NCBI GenBank assembly: GCA_910584615.1
Contig: CAJUAM010000017.1
Location: forward strand, 1 to 64,000
Length of the DNA: 64,000 nucleotides
Direction: 5' to 3'
Source of the DNA: an uncultured Dorea sp.
GTDB lineage: Bacteria > Bacillota > Clostridia > Lachnospirales > Lachnospiraceae
The notes beneath the pieces were generated by a model. That model had not been told where the DNA came from, did no database searches, and saw only the letters and a program-made list of their open reading frames with translations. A program made the translations under genes and the position numbers. Of this stretch, positions 1 to 9,235 are shown piece by piece. How positions within the stretch are numbered: the first letter of the stretch is position 1; each line of letters opens with the position of its first letter.

Positions 1-1
1 C

Positions 2-556
2 TTTGAGTATTATGGAGATGACATAGAAAATGGGAAAATACAGGATGTGCCGGATCTGACTCAGAATGTAGAGAAGGATATTTTAGCCGAGGAATTGAAA
101 ATGTCCTGTACCAATGTGATGCTGCAATGTCTTGATACGGAAAGCAGATGTATATTCATTTTAGGTACGATGTTTAAAGTTGACAGCCGTGTTGCAGGAG
201 ACATTTTGAAAATGACTCCGGAATCGTATCGTCAGCGTCTTTCCAGGATACGCAAAAAAATGGCGGATTTTCTTGGACAATATTGCGGAGAATATGGCAC
301 CGGCAGATGCAGATGTAAAAACAGAGTGAATTATGCAATACAAAACCATCGGATAAATCCGTTGCGGTTAGATTATACGGAAGCTGCGGAAATTCCTGTT
401 CAAACTATGTTTGATGTGAAAAATGCTATGGAAGATATTGATGAGTTGTCACAGAAGTTTTCTTTTTGCAAGTCTTATCAGTCTCCTGAATGTACAAAAC
501 ATATGATACAGGAATTTTTAGATTCCACGCAGTTTTCTATTATCCAAAATTCGTAA
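2..556 (+). CDS. ECF-like sigma factor, 5' end outside window
   Basis: The frame is open from the first bases, so the true start lies upstream; about 184 residues are visible. A region-4-like helix-turn-helix is suggested by 'ESRCIFILGTMF' followed by 'MTPESYRQRLSRIRKKM', the layout of the DNA-binding end of ECF-type sigma factors, where this domain contacts the -35 element. A Cys cluster ('CGEYGTGRCRC') follows, as in a subset of ECF proteins with a C-terminal extension. Regions 1 and 2 are not visible. It is followed after 15 bases by a DUF2461 gene and probably shares its transcript. The family call rests on the HTH pattern and is moderate. Confidence 0.6.
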   Translation, partial: FEYYGDDIENGKIQDVPDLTQNVEKDILAEELKMSCTNVMLQCLDTESRCIFILGTMFKVDSRVAGDILKMTPESYRQRLSRIRKKMADFLGQYCGEYGTGRCRCKNRVNYAIQNHRINPLRLDYTEAAEIPVQTMFDVKNAMEDIDELSQKFSFCKSYQSPECTKHMIQEFLDSTQFSIIQNS

Positions 557-571
557 AGGAGATGACACATT

Positions 572-1255
572 ATGGATACACAAGTAATCTTAGACTATTT
601 ATCGGCATTGAGTATGAATAACAACCGTGAATGGTATCACGCAAATAAGGAAGAATATAAAAAAGCAAATGATGAGTTTTTAGGATTATTACAGGCTTTG
701 ATAGCGGAAATCGGAAAGTTTGACAGCAGTATTTTACATAACAACCCGAAAGACCTTACGTTTAAGATAGTAAGAGATACCCGTTTCAGTCATGACAAAT
801 CACCGTATAATCCCGCGTTTCGAGCTCATGTTTCTTCAAAAGGCAAGCTGCCTGTCCCAGTGGGGTATTATCTTATGATAAAGCCGGGTGATCAGTCCTT
901 TTTGGGCGGCGGATTATTTGCGGATATGTTTAAAGACGCGACAAGGATGGTACGGGATCATATTGACCGGAATGGTGAAGAATGGGAAAAGATTATCCAT
1001 GAGCCAGAGTTTGAAAGATATTTCACTGTACAGGGAACATCATTAAAAAAAGTTCCGGCAGGATATAAGACAGAACATCCACAGGCAGAATATCTAAAAT
1101 TTAAGAGCTGGTATTTGGAATACCCGCTAAAGGATGAAGAATTGAATGATGCAGATGCATTTCTTACAAAAGCAGCAGAGATTTTTCGGATTATGAAACC
1201 TTTTAATGACTATCTGAATAAGGCGCTGGCGGACTTTAAGATGCCGGCGAGGTAA
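572..1255 (+). CDS. DUF2461 (TIGR02453) family protein
   Basis: A 227-residue soluble protein, the usual length for the DUF2461/TIGR02453 family, whose biochemical role is unknown. Typical features are the N-terminal 'NNNREWYHANKEEYK' stretch, the 'DTRFSHDKSPYNPAFRAH' block around residues 68-85, and a glycine-rich 'FLGGGLF' near residue 110. The ATG lies 10 bases after AAGGAG, which overlaps the stop of the upstream sigma-like gene, so the two are probably co-transcribed. A strong hairpin downstream ends the unit. Function cannot be inferred from sequence alone. Confidence 0.85.
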   Translation: MDTQVILDYLSALSMNNNREWYHANKEEYKKANDEFLGLLQALIAEIGKFDSSILHNNPKDLTFKIVRDTRFSHDKSPYNPAFRAHVSSKGKLPVPVGYYLMIKPGDQSFLGGGLFADMFKDATRMVRDHIDRNGEEWEKIIHEPEFERYFTVQGTSLKKVPAGYKTEHPQAEYLKFKSWYLEYPLKDEELNDADAFLTKAAEIFRIMKPFNDYLNKALADFKMPAR

Positions 1256-1332
1256 TAAAATATCCGGATGGAGGTTATAAGAAGCATACGCAATAAGAAT
1301 AAAGAACGAAATTGAATTATATAAAAAATCTT

Positions 1333-1370
1333 GCAGAGTATAAACCGGTTGATTTATACTCTGCTGTGTT
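1333..1370 (+). terminator. 12-bp hairpin terminator
   Basis: A perfect 12-bp inverted repeat (arms 1333-1344 and 1353-1364, 8-base loop) is followed by a T-rich stretch. It lies between the rightward DUF2461 gene and the leftward DUF6440 gene and could end transcription from either side. The T tract is interrupted, so efficiency is uncertain. Confidence 0.65.
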
Positions 1371-1459
1371 ATATTTTTAGATTCTTTAAATATTTTTTTT
1401 GTTGCAGGGCATTGTTATCAAAATACTTTTTGAAATCCGCCTGCGCCTTTAGGCCGGTA

Positions 1460-1651
1460 CTATTGATTTTCCGGATAGACAGGCGTTACGATTGGCTTTC
1501 CGTCTCTATCTACTAAAACAGTCATTCCGCAGCCGCTTGTCATATTAGAAGACATGAGTACATAGTTTACACCTGTCTCAGTATCTACAATAATTTTTCT
1601 GATATTTGTTACTCCTTGTGAATAAGTTTCTACAAAACGCTCTTTTGCCAT
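1460..1651 (-). CDS. DUF6440-like small protein
   Basis: A 63-residue protein beginning MAKERFVETYSQG. The sequence 'VDTETGVNYVLM' and the final 'LVDRDGKPIV' match the pattern of the short DUF6440 proteins common in Firmicutes, which have no known function. The start at 1651 has AAAGGAG about 8 bases upstream on the minus strand; a longer in-frame extension lacks such a site. It is a single-gene unit convergent with the DUF2461 gene. The family assignment is from memory of the motif. Confidence 0.7.
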   Translation of the reverse strand: MAKERFVETYSQGVTNIRKIIVDTETGVNYVLMSSNMTSGCGMTVLVDRDGKPIVTPVYPENQ

Positions 1652-1807
1652 TTTTGATTGCTCCTTTCTGATTTCTACCATTAAGTATAATATTTTCATA
1701 TTTAATTGTAAATTATTTCTTGCTATAAGTTCAAAAAAATAAAGTATGAAATGCTATTATCTGTGTATATCAATAGCGGTAAAGTCCCTATGATAAAATA
1801 AATGTTC

Positions 1808-1836
1808 TTGAAGTAAATCTTAAATTTCAGTATACT
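1808..1836 (+). promoter_or_regulatory. sigma-A promoter for holA-lepA-hemW
   Basis: TTGAAG, a 17-base spacer and TATACT lie 32 bases before the holA start. Spacing and boxes fit a housekeeping promoter. It would serve the holA, lepA and hemW genes, which are closely spaced. Confidence 0.6.
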
Positions 1837-1867
1837 ATCCCTAAAGATATAAGAGGATGTGCAGCAG

Positions 1868-2863
1868 ATGAAGAATATCAATGAGCATATTAAGACAGGA
1901 AAATTAAAGAAGGCATACCTTCTCTATGGTGAAGAGTCATACTTGAAAAAGCAGTATAGAGATAAGTTAAAAAAGGCGCTGCTGTCGGAGAATGATACGG
2001 TGAATTACGCTTATTATGAGGGGAAGAAGACGGAGCCGGAACAGCTCATAGATCTGGCAGAGACATTGCCTTTTTTTGCAGAGCGGCGGCTGATCGTGGT
2101 GGAGAATTCCGGATTTTTTAAAAATGCTGTCCCGAAATTTGCTGACTATATCAAGACAATGCCAGATACTGCCTGCTTTCTTTTTGTAGAGGATGAAGTA
2201 GACAAGCGGGGAAAGATGTTTAAGGCAGTAAAAGATATAGGCTATATTTCAGAGATGGGAAGGCAGGACGAGAAGACTCTTCTCTATTGGATAGCGGGAC
2301 AGATCAAGCGTGAAGGAAAGCAGATCAAGGAATCAGCAGCCAGGTACTTGGTGTCTAGGGCAGGTACGGATATGGAGCTGTTGGAAAAGGAGCTTGAAAA
2401 ACTGTTTGCTTATACCCTTGGAAGAACTGAGATTACATTGGAGGATATTGAAGCTGTCTGTACAACGCAGATCTCAAATAAGATTTTTGACATGGTAGAA
2501 GCAGTTGCCTTAAAGCAGCAGAAAAAGGCGCTTGATTATTACTATGATCTGCTTGCGTTAAAGGAGCCGCCTATGAGGATACTTTATCTTCTGGCCCGTC
2601 AGTTCAGGCTTCTTTTAGAAGTCAAGGAGTTAATGAAGCAGGGATATGATAAATCGCAGATTGCAAAGACGGCGAAGCTTCACCCATTTGTGGCAGGTAA
2701 ATATATGAGACAGTGCAGGGACTTTTCTAAAGGGCAGTTAAGGTCGATCATGGAAGAGGCGGCAGTATATGAGGAACTTGTAAAGACCGGGCGGTTAAAT
2801 GACAGGATGAGTGTAGAACTTTTCATTGTAAAGTACAGCCTTGCGTGCTATGATAGCAAATAG
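1868..2863 (+). CDS. holA: DNA polymerase III delta subunit
   Basis: A 331-residue clamp-loader subunit. Delta binds and opens the beta sliding clamp during loading at primer-template junctions. The N-terminal 'KKAYLLYGEESYLKKQY' is typical of HolA, followed by an AAA+-like fold without a functional P-loop, and a C-terminal helical domain with 'EPPMRILYLLARQFR' around residues 235-250. I chose the ATG at 1868 rather than the GTG at 1859, because AGAGGA lies 11 bases before it and homologues begin with a short M-x-I-x-E segment. It is followed after 32 bases by lepA. Confidence 0.88.
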   Translation: MKNINEHIKTGKLKKAYLLYGEESYLKKQYRDKLKKALLSENDTVNYAYYEGKKTEPEQLIDLAETLPFFAERRLIVVENSGFFKNAVPKFADYIKTMPDTACFLFVEDEVDKRGKMFKAVKDIGYISEMGRQDEKTLLYWIAGQIKREGKQIKESAARYLVSRAGTDMELLEKELEKLFAYTLGRTEITLEDIEAVCTTQISNKIFDMVEAVALKQQKKALDYYYDLLALKEPPMRILYLLARQFRLLLEVKELMKQGYDKSQIAKTAKLHPFVAGKYMRQCRDFSKGQLRSIMEEAAVYEELVKTGRLNDRMSVELFIVKYSLACYDSK

Positions 2864-2895
2864 CAGCAATAGATAGAAATGGAAGGACTATAAAA

Positions 2896-4713
2896 GTGGC
2901 AGAGATAAATAAAAGTAAAATTCGTAATTTTTGTATTATTGCCCATATTGATCATGGCAAATCTACTCTTGCAGACCGTATCATTGAGATGACAGGTCTT
3001 CTTACAAGCAGAGAGATGCAGTCACAGGTATTGGACAATATGGAGCTTGAACGCGAGCGCGGCATTACGATCAAAGCACAGACCGTGCGTATTGTCTATA
3101 AAGCGAAAAACGGCGAAGAGTACATTTTCAATCTGATCGATACACCGGGACATGTGGACTTTAACTACGAGGTGTCCAGAAGTCTCGCGGCTTGTGACGG
3201 TGCGATCCTTGTAGTGGATGCGGCACAGGGTGTGGAGGCACAGACGCTGGCCAATGTATATCTTGCTTTGGATCATGATCTGGATGTTATGCCTGTGATC
3301 AATAAGGTGGATCTTCCTAGTGCAGAGCCGGAACGTGTTATAGAAGAGATTGAAGATATCATTGGGATCGAGGCGCAGGATGCGCCGCGCATCTCCGCGA
3401 AGACAGGGTTGAATATAGAAGAAGTGTTAGAGCAGATCATAGAAAAGATACCGGCACCGTCAGGAGATGCGAAAGCTCCGCTTAAAGCTTTGATATTTGA
3501 CTCGGTATATGATTCTTATAAAGGTGTAATTGTGTTCTGCCGGATTAAGGAAGGCACGATACGTAAAGGAACACAGATGCTTATGATGGCGACTGGGGCG
3601 AGGGCAGAAGTTGTGGAGGTCGGTTATTTTGGCGCCGGACAGTTTATCCCTTGTGAAGAGCTGAGCGCAGGCATGGTGGGATATATTACTGCAAGTATTA
3701 AGAATGTGAAAGATACCCGTGTCGGTGATACGATTACCAATGCGCAGGCACCGTGCAGTGAACCTCTGCCTGGATACAAAAAAGTGAATCCGATGGTTTA
3801 TTGCGGAATGTATCCTGCGGACGGGGCAAAATATCCGGATCTTAGAGATGCTCTGGAAAAGCTGCAGCTTAATGATGCTTCACTTCAATTTGAGCCGGAA
3901 ACATCTGTCGCGTTAGGCTTCGGATATCGCTGCGGGTTCCTTGGGCTTTTGCATTTGGAGATCATTCAGGAGCGGTTGGAGAGAGAGTATAATCTGGATC
4001 TGGTAACGACAGCTCCGGGCGTAGTTTATAAAGTATATAAGACGAATGGAGAGGTCATAGAGCTTACAAATCCGTCCAATCTTCCTGATCCGTCTGAGAT
4101 TGAATATATGGAGGAACCAATCGTTAAGGCTGAGATAATGGTTACGTCAGAATATATTGGCGCGATCATGGATTTGTGTCAGGAGAGAAGAGGAATCTAC
4201 GAGGGGATGGAATATATGGAGGAGACTCGGGCAGTGCTCCATTATCGTCTTCCGCTCAACGAGATCATTTATGATTTCTTTGATGCGCTGAAATCCCGCT
4301 CCAGGGGCTATGCCTCCTTTGATTATGAGCTGGACGGATACATGCAGTCCGAGCTTGTGAAGCTGGATATCCTGATCAATAAGGAAGAGGTGGATGCGCT
4401 TTCCTTTATCGTACATGCCCAGACTGCCTATGAGCGGGGAAGAAGGATGTGCGAGAAGCTAAAGGACGAGATACCGCGGCATCTGTTTGAGGTGCCGATC
4501 CAGGCAGCGATCGGCAGTAAGATCATTGCCAGAGAGACTGTGCGTGCTATGCGTAAAGATGTGCTTGCAAAGTGTTACGGCGGCGATATTACCCGTAAGA
4601 AAAAGCTTTTGGAGAAGCAGAAGGAAGGAAAGAAGCGTATGCGTCAGGTAGGCAGTGTCGAGATTCCTCAAAAAGCATTTATGAGTGTGTTGAAGCTGGA
4701 TGATAAAAAGTAA
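2896..4713 (+). CDS. lepA: elongation factor 4 (LepA)
   Basis: A 605-residue translational GTPase that acts on stalled or mistranslocated ribosomes. The GTPase motifs are in order: G1 'AHIDHGKST' near residue 16, 'DTPGHVDF' near 82, 'NKVDLP' near 135. EF-G-like domains and the LepA-specific C-terminal domain ('KAFMSVLKLD') follow. The length is normal. Translation starts at GTG with GGAAGGA upstream. The stop overlaps the start of hemW by one base (TAATG), so the two genes are translationally coupled. Confidence 0.96.
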   Translation: MAEINKSKIRNFCIIAHIDHGKSTLADRIIEMTGLLTSREMQSQVLDNMELERERGITIKAQTVRIVYKAKNGEEYIFNLIDTPGHVDFNYEVSRSLAACDGAILVVDAAQGVEAQTLANVYLALDHDLDVMPVINKVDLPSAEPERVIEEIEDIIGIEAQDAPRISAKTGLNIEEVLEQIIEKIPAPSGDAKAPLKALIFDSVYDSYKGVIVFCRIKEGTIRKGTQMLMMATGARAEVVEVGYFGAGQFIPCEELSAGMVGYITASIKNVKDTRVGDTITNAQAPCSEPLPGYKKVNPMVYCGMYPADGAKYPDLRDALEKLQLNDASLQFEPETSVALGFGYRCGFLGLLHLEIIQERLEREYNLDLVTTAPGVVYKVYKTNGEVIELTNPSNLPDPSEIEYMEEPIVKAEIMVTSEYIGAIMDLCQERRGIYEGMEYMEETRAVLHYRLPLNEIIYDFFDALKSRSRGYASFDYELDGYMQSELVKLDILINKEEVDALSFIVHAQTAYERGRRMCEKLKDEIPRHLFEVPIQAAIGSKIIARETVRAMRKDVLAKCYGGDITRKKKLLEKQKEGKKRMRQVGSVEIPQKAFMSVLKLDDKK

Positions 4714-5828
4714 TGAAACCTTTAGAAATCTATGTTCATATACCGTTTTGTGTGAAAAAGTGTAATTACTGTGATTTTTTGTCTGCGCCTGCCGGAAGGC
4801 AGGAGCAGCGGAGATATATAGAGAGCCTTTGCAGGCAGATCCGTTCTGTTGGAGAAACTGCAAAGGCTTATCGTGTTATTAGTATTTTCGTTGGAGGGGG
4901 TACGCCGTCTATATTGGAAGAGGAACAGACAGCGCGGATTTTTCAGTCTCTTAGAGATACCTTTTATATAGAAGGAAATGCTGAGATCACGATAGAGATG
5001 AATCCGGGAACTGTAACGAAGGATAAATTAAAAGTATATCGCGCGGCAGGAATCAACCGTTTAAGCATCGGGCTGCAGTCGGCGGATGACACGGAATTAA
5101 AAGTGCTTGGAAGGGTACATGATTTTCATGATTTTATTGAAACTTATGGGATGGCAAGAGAGGAAGGGTTTGAAAATATCAATGTTGATCTGATGTCAGC
5201 GGTTCCGGGTCAGACCATTAAAAGCTTCACACATATACTTCAGACAGTATCAGAGCTTGGACCAGAGCATATTTCGGTTTACAGTCTGATCATAGAAGAA
5301 GGAACTCCCTTTTATGATATATACGGCGACAAGATCAGTAAGGACAGTGAAGTATGTCAGGAGTATCCAAAGCTTCCGGATGAAGATACTGAACGGCAGA
5401 TGTACTATGATACAAAACGGATTCTTGAAGGGTATGGCTATCACCGGTATGAGATTTCCAACTATGCGAAGGAAGGATATGAGTGCATTCACAATCTTGG
5501 TTACTGGGGCCGAACAGAATATTTAGGGTTTGGAGACGGAGCGGCTTCTTTTCTCAACCATAAAAGATGGGTGTCGGGAAAACAGCCAGAAGTATTGAGT
5601 GTGAAGGATGAGATGGAGGAGTATATGTTTTTGGGACTCAGAAAGATGGAAGGAGTGTCAAAAATGAGGTTTCATAAAGAGTTTAACTGTAAAATGGAAC
5701 ATGTATATAAAAAAGTGCTTGCAGATATGGAGAGCAAGCAGCTTTTAGAACAGCAAGGAGATTTTGTCCGTTTGACAGAGAAGGGAATCGATGTCAGTAA
5801 TTATGTTATGAGCGGATTCCTTTTGTAA
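4713..5828 (+). CDS. hemW: radical SAM HemW-like protein
   Basis: A 371-residue radical SAM protein. The iron-sulfur motif is 'CVKKCNYC' at residues 14-21 (CxxxCxxC), and 'GGGTPS' follows near residue 64. Proteins of this family were once called oxygen-independent coproporphyrinogen oxidases; characterised members bind and deliver heme. The leading tyrosine and the 'NVDLM' motif near residue 155 fit the family. Its place after lepA is conserved in many Firmicutes. The stop lies a few bases from the end of the convergent DUF4364 gene, with no clear hairpin between them. Confidence 0.9.
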   Translation: MKPLEIYVHIPFCVKKCNYCDFLSAPAGRQEQRRYIESLCRQIRSVGETAKAYRVISIFVGGGTPSILEEEQTARIFQSLRDTFYIEGNAEITIEMNPGTVTKDKLKVYRAAGINRLSIGLQSADDTELKVLGRVHDFHDFIETYGMAREEGFENINVDLMSAVPGQTIKSFTHILQTVSELGPEHISVYSLIIEEGTPFYDIYGDKISKDSEVCQEYPKLPDEDTERQMYYDTKRILEGYGYHRYEISNYAKEGYECIHNLGYWGRTEYLGFGDGAASFLNHKRWVSGKQPEVLSVKDEMEEYMFLGLRKMEGVSKMRFHKEFNCKMEHVYKKVLADMESKQLLEQQGDFVRLTEKGIDVSNYVMSGFLL

Positions 5829-5831
5829 ACA

Positions 5832-6347
5832 TTATTTTAATAATGTCTTCATCACCAGGGAATAGATTTCCTGATTTTTTTCAGACCAGTTATTGGCAAT
5901 AGTAGAAGCCTCTGATCTTGTCGGAACCGTAACAGTCAGGTCGATAAGTGGAAGACCTTGTTCCATGATCTGACAGCGTACATTATATTCACTGGCAGAA
6001 TTCAGGTAATAATCTGATTTGACCGAGATTTCATTTTTAAGTTTAAATTCATTGATTTTTAAAAATGCCTGAATATCTTTGCGGATGTCAGAAGAAATAT
6101 CATTTTTAAAAAGCTGTACGGTTTTTTCGCCCTCTTCAGTAAGGTAATAAAGAGTGCGGTTATGTGTGGATTCTTTTCGTATGAGCCGGTCTTCAACCAG
6201 TTCTCCAAGTATCTGATGGAGTTTGAAATAGTTGGTATACCCTTGTTCCAGAACAAATTCAGAAATCTGTGAATTTGTGAGAGGAAAATCTATGCGGCTC
6301 AGCATATAGAGAATAATTAATTTATAAAGCTTAAATGCTGTTGTCAT
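5832..6347 (-). CDS. DUF4364 winged-helix-like regulator
   Basis: A 171-residue protein of the DUF4364 family found in Clostridia. Residues 1-70 look like a winged helix ('LTNSQISEFVLEQGY' and 'LGELVEDRLI'), suggesting a DNA-binding regulator; the C-terminal half has no recognised motif. The start at 6347 has AAAGGAG at good spacing and lies one base from the end of the radical SAM gene upstream, so the two form a tight leftward operon. The target is unknown. Confidence 0.8.
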   Translation of the reverse strand: MTTAFKLYKLIILYMLSRIDFPLTNSQISEFVLEQGYTNYFKLHQILGELVEDRLIRKESTHNRTLYYLTEEGEKTVQLFKNDISSDIRKDIQAFLKINEFKLKNEISVKSDYYLNSASEYNVRCQIMEQGLPLIDLTVTVPTRSEASTIANNWSEKNQEIYSLVMKTLLK

Positions 6348-6348
6348 T

Positions 6349-7281
6349 TTAATACTCCTTTCCCTGCCAGATGTCATTTTGTTTCAAATGCGCATGCAGC
6401 TGATTTAATACATGACGTTTATTTGCGCTCCACATAGGAGCCAGCAGAAGAGATTTCGGACCGTCTCCTGTCAGACGGTGGATGACGATATCCGGTCTTA
6501 AGCCAGCGATACACCGTCCTGTGATCAACATATAATCTTTCATAGATAATACGGGGAAATGCTGGCTCTCATAAAGATCCGCAAGGTCTGTTCCTTTTAA
6601 TACATGGAGAAGCTGCAATTTTATTCCTTGTATATCCAGTGTGTTCAGATAGCGGATGGTGGCAAGCATGTGGCTTTCTTCTTCTGTGGGAAGCCCTAAG
6701 ATCACATGGGTGACGACCTTGATCCCGCGTGCGCGCAGAGAAGAGACGGCATTTTCAAACACAGACAGATCATAACCTCTTCGGATGAACCGCGCTGTGT
6801 GTTCGTGGACAGACTGGAGTCCAAGTTCGATCCATACGGGTTTTACGCGGTTAAGTTCTTCAAGGAGGTTTAACACTTCATTATTTATACAGTCGGGCCT
6901 TGTGGCAATAGACAGTATACGGATATCAGGGTGGTATATGGCTTCTGTAAAGATAGTCCTTAAAGTTTCGCACGGCGCGTAAGTATTGGTGTATGCCTGA
7001 AAATAAGCGATATAAGAGGAGCCGGAGTGTTTTTTTGCTACCAGTTTTTTTGCGGTTTCTATCTGTTTTGTAACAGAAAGAGCTGGATCCGCGACGAAAT
7101 CTCCGGAACCTCCCTGACTGCAAAAGATACAGCCATGGGTTCCGAGTGTCCCGTCCCGGTTCGGACAGGTCATCCCCCCGTTTAAAGATAATTTGTATAG
7201 CTTTTGTCCGAAGCTGTTTTTCAGGTAATGATCGAGGGAATAGTATCGCTTGTCTCCCCAATATACAGTCTGTGCGTTCAT
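6349..7281 (-). CDS. TIGR01212 (YhcC-type) radical SAM protein
   Basis: A 310-residue radical SAM protein. Instead of CxxxCxxC it carries the spaced cluster motif of the YhcC family, 'CPNRDGTLGTHGCIFC' near residues 39-54. Further family blocks are 'YFQAYTNTYAP', 'TRPDCI' and 'ELGLQS' in the first 160 residues. No substrate is established. It is the first gene of a leftward pair with the DUF4364 gene. Its upstream region is shared with the divergent rho gene. Confidence 0.87.
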   Translation of the reverse strand: MNAQTVYWGDKRYYSLDHYLKNSFGQKLYKLSLNGGMTCPNRDGTLGTHGCIFCSQGGSGDFVADPALSVTKQIETAKKLVAKKHSGSSYIAYFQAYTNTYAPCETLRTIFTEAIYHPDIRILSIATRPDCINNEVLNLLEELNRVKPVWIELGLQSVHEHTARFIRRGYDLSVFENAVSSLRARGIKVVTHVILGLPTEEESHMLATIRYLNTLDIQGIKLQLLHVLKGTDLADLYESQHFPVLSMKDYMLITGRCIAGLRPDIVIHRLTGDGPKSLLLAPMWSANKRHVLNQLHAHLKQNDIWQGKEY

Positions 7282-7374
7282 GGCAACCTCCTGCTTTTGG
7301 ACTTTACTGCCTTGAATATTATCATATCACCGCAAATCTTGCAAATCAAGCTTTGAAGAATTCTTAAAAAAGAC

Positions 7375-7403
7375 TTTCCATAATAGGAATGTTGTAGTAT
7401 AAT
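7375..7403 (+). promoter_or_regulatory. promoter of rho
   Basis: A perfect TATAAT box (7398-7403) is preceded at 17 bases by a weak -35 (TTTCCA). A roughly 80-base leader separates it from rho, which may allow leader-based autoregulation as known for rho in other bacteria; that last point is inference. Confidence 0.55.
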
Positions 7404-7490
7404 CATAGCGTTGAAGTTATTTTCAGGAAGGTCGGTTCAGACCGCTTATCCCACTATGGCAGGACGAATATAAGAAAGGATTATATATTG

Positions 7491-8831
7491 ATGATGAGAG
7501 AAAAGTATGAATCTCTGCCTCTTGCTACTTTAAAAGAATTGGCAAAGGCAAGAGGATTAAAAGGCATTTCAGTAATTAAAAAGGCAGATCTGATTGAGCT
7601 TATGCTGAGCGAAGATGAAAAAGAAAAAAAGGAAAAGCAGGATACAATAAAAGAGATGTCCGCGAATACGGGAGATAAAGAGGTTCACGATATCGACAGG
7701 CTGGACAGCGGAGTGAAAGCTCAGGGGATCCTTGAAGTTATGCCGGACGGATATGGATTTATCAGAAGTGCTAATTATCTGCCGGGTGAGAATGATGTCT
7801 ATGTCTCTCCGTCGCAGATCCGTAAGTTTAATTTGAAGACCGGAGATATACTGGAAGGAAATACAAGGATAAAGACCCAGCAGGAGAAGTTCAGCGCACT
7901 TTTATATCTGACAAAGATCAATGAGATGAATCCGTTAAAAGCTATGCGCAGGACAAACTTTGAAGATATGACTCCTATATTCCCAAATGAGAGATTGAAG
8001 CTGGAGTGCGGCAAGACAAGCACTGCTATGCGTATCATGGATATGATGTCACCTATTGGAAAGGGACAAAGAGGCATGATCGTATCGCCTCCGAAGGCAG
8101 GTAAGACGACACTCCTTAAGCAGGTGGCGCTGTCTGTCCGTCAAAACAATCCGGAAGTACATCTCCTGATCCTTTTGATAGACGAACGTCCGGAGGAGGT
8201 AACGGATATCAAAGAGACCATAGAGGGGGAGAATGTAGAAGTTATCTATTCCACATTTGATGAGCTTCCTGAGCATCACAAGAGAGTTTCTGAGATGGTG
8301 ATCGAGCGGGCCAAGCGGCTGGTAGAGCACAAGAAAGATGTTATGATCATTCTTGACAGCATTACAAGGCTTGCGAGGGCATATAATCTTACGGTCCCGC
8401 CGTCAGGACGTACATTGTCGGGAGGTCTTGATCCGGCCGCCCTTCATATGCCGAAACGGTTTTTTGGCGCTGCCAGAAATATGCGGGGCGGCGGGAGTCT
8501 TACCATTCTTGCCAGTGCGCTTGTGAATACGGGCAGTAAGATGGATGATGTTATTTACGAGGAATTTAAGGGGACAGGCAATATGGAACTGGTTCTTGAC
8601 AGGAAACTTTCTGAGAAGAGGATGTTCCCGGCTATTGATATCGCGCCGTCAGGTACGAGGAGAGAAGATCTTCTTCTTACTGAACAGGAGCAGGAGGCAG
8701 TGGATACTATGCGCCGCGCATTGAATGGTCTGCGGGCAGAGGAAGCGGTTGATAATATTCTCAATATGTTCAGCCGCACAAAAAATAATGTGGAATTAAT
8801 ACAGTTAGTAAAAAAGACGAAATTAATCTAG
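7491..8831 (+). CDS. rho: transcription termination factor Rho
   Basis: A 446-residue hexameric RNA helicase that ends transcription. It has an N-terminal Rho_N segment ('LKELAKARGLKG'), an RNA-binding cold-shock-like fold with 'GYGFIRS' near residue 85, the P-loop 'PPKAGKTTL' near 205 and 'LDSITRLARAYN' near 290. An acidic/lysine-rich linker near residues 45-65 separates the first two domains. The frame also allows TTG at 7488; ATG at 7491 is preferred, with AAAGGA 10 bases upstream. Confidence 0.95.
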   Translation: MMREKYESLPLATLKELAKARGLKGISVIKKADLIELMLSEDEKEKKEKQDTIKEMSANTGDKEVHDIDRLDSGVKAQGILEVMPDGYGFIRSANYLPGENDVYVSPSQIRKFNLKTGDILEGNTRIKTQQEKFSALLYLTKINEMNPLKAMRRTNFEDMTPIFPNERLKLECGKTSTAMRIMDMMSPIGKGQRGMIVSPPKAGKTTLLKQVALSVRQNNPEVHLLILLIDERPEEVTDIKETIEGENVEVIYSTFDELPEHHKRVSEMVIERAKRLVEHKKDVMIILDSITRLARAYNLTVPPSGRTLSGGLDPAALHMPKRFFGAARNMRGGGSLTILASALVNTGSKMDDVIYEEFKGTGNMELVLDRKLSEKRMFPAIDIAPSGTRREDLLLTEQEQEAVDTMRRALNGLRAEEAVDNILNMFSRTKNNVELIQLVKKTKLI

Positions 8832-8926
8832 ACAAGAAAGAGCTTTTATGATACAATATGAAAGCTGTTTAAAAAAGAAATATAACCGCTATTAAGCGTA
8901 AAACAAATAAAGAAGAGGTGAAGATC

Positions 8927-9130
8927 ATGAAAGAAGGAATACATCCAGCATATCATCAGGCAACTGTAACTTGTAACTGTGGCAATACATTTGTGACCGG
9001 TTCTACAAACGAGGACATCCACGTAGAAATCTGTTCAAAGTGCCATCCGTTCTATACAGGACAGCAGAAAGCAGCTCAGGCCCGTGGCCGTGTTGATAAG
9101 TTCAATAAGAAATACGGAATGGGAAAATAA
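8927..9130 (+). CDS. rpmE: ribosomal protein L31, zinc-binding form
   Basis: A 67-residue large-subunit protein. The four zinc ligands are present ('CNC' near residues 16-18 and 'CSKC' near 37-40), so this is the C+ type used under zinc-replete conditions. The ATG at 8927 follows GAGGTGA. It sits between rho and DUF1385, a conserved order in Clostridia, and is closed by an intrinsic terminator. Confidence 0.96.
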   Translation: MKEGIHPAYHQATVTCNCGNTFVTGSTNEDIHVEICSKCHPFYTGQQKAAQARGRVDKFNKKYGMGK

Positions 9131-9144
9131 GCTTACAAGTATCG

Positions 9145-9176
9145 GGTTGAGGTTTTTAAAATCTCAACCTTTTTTG
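9145..9176 (+). terminator. terminator after rpmE
   Basis: GGTTGAG and CTCAACC form a 7-bp stem extended by T/A pairs, followed by TTTTTT. A normal Rho-independent terminator. Confidence 0.85.
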
Positions 9177-9235
9177 TAGTATGGCGTGCTATAAGGCTGC
9201 CCGGAGGCAGACTTTCTGTATTAAAGGAGTGTTAT

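Noticed and set aside
1331..1516. A 61-codon plus-strand frame after the DUF2461 gene
   Set aside because: It starts inside the terminator hairpin and is antisense to the DUF6440 gene.
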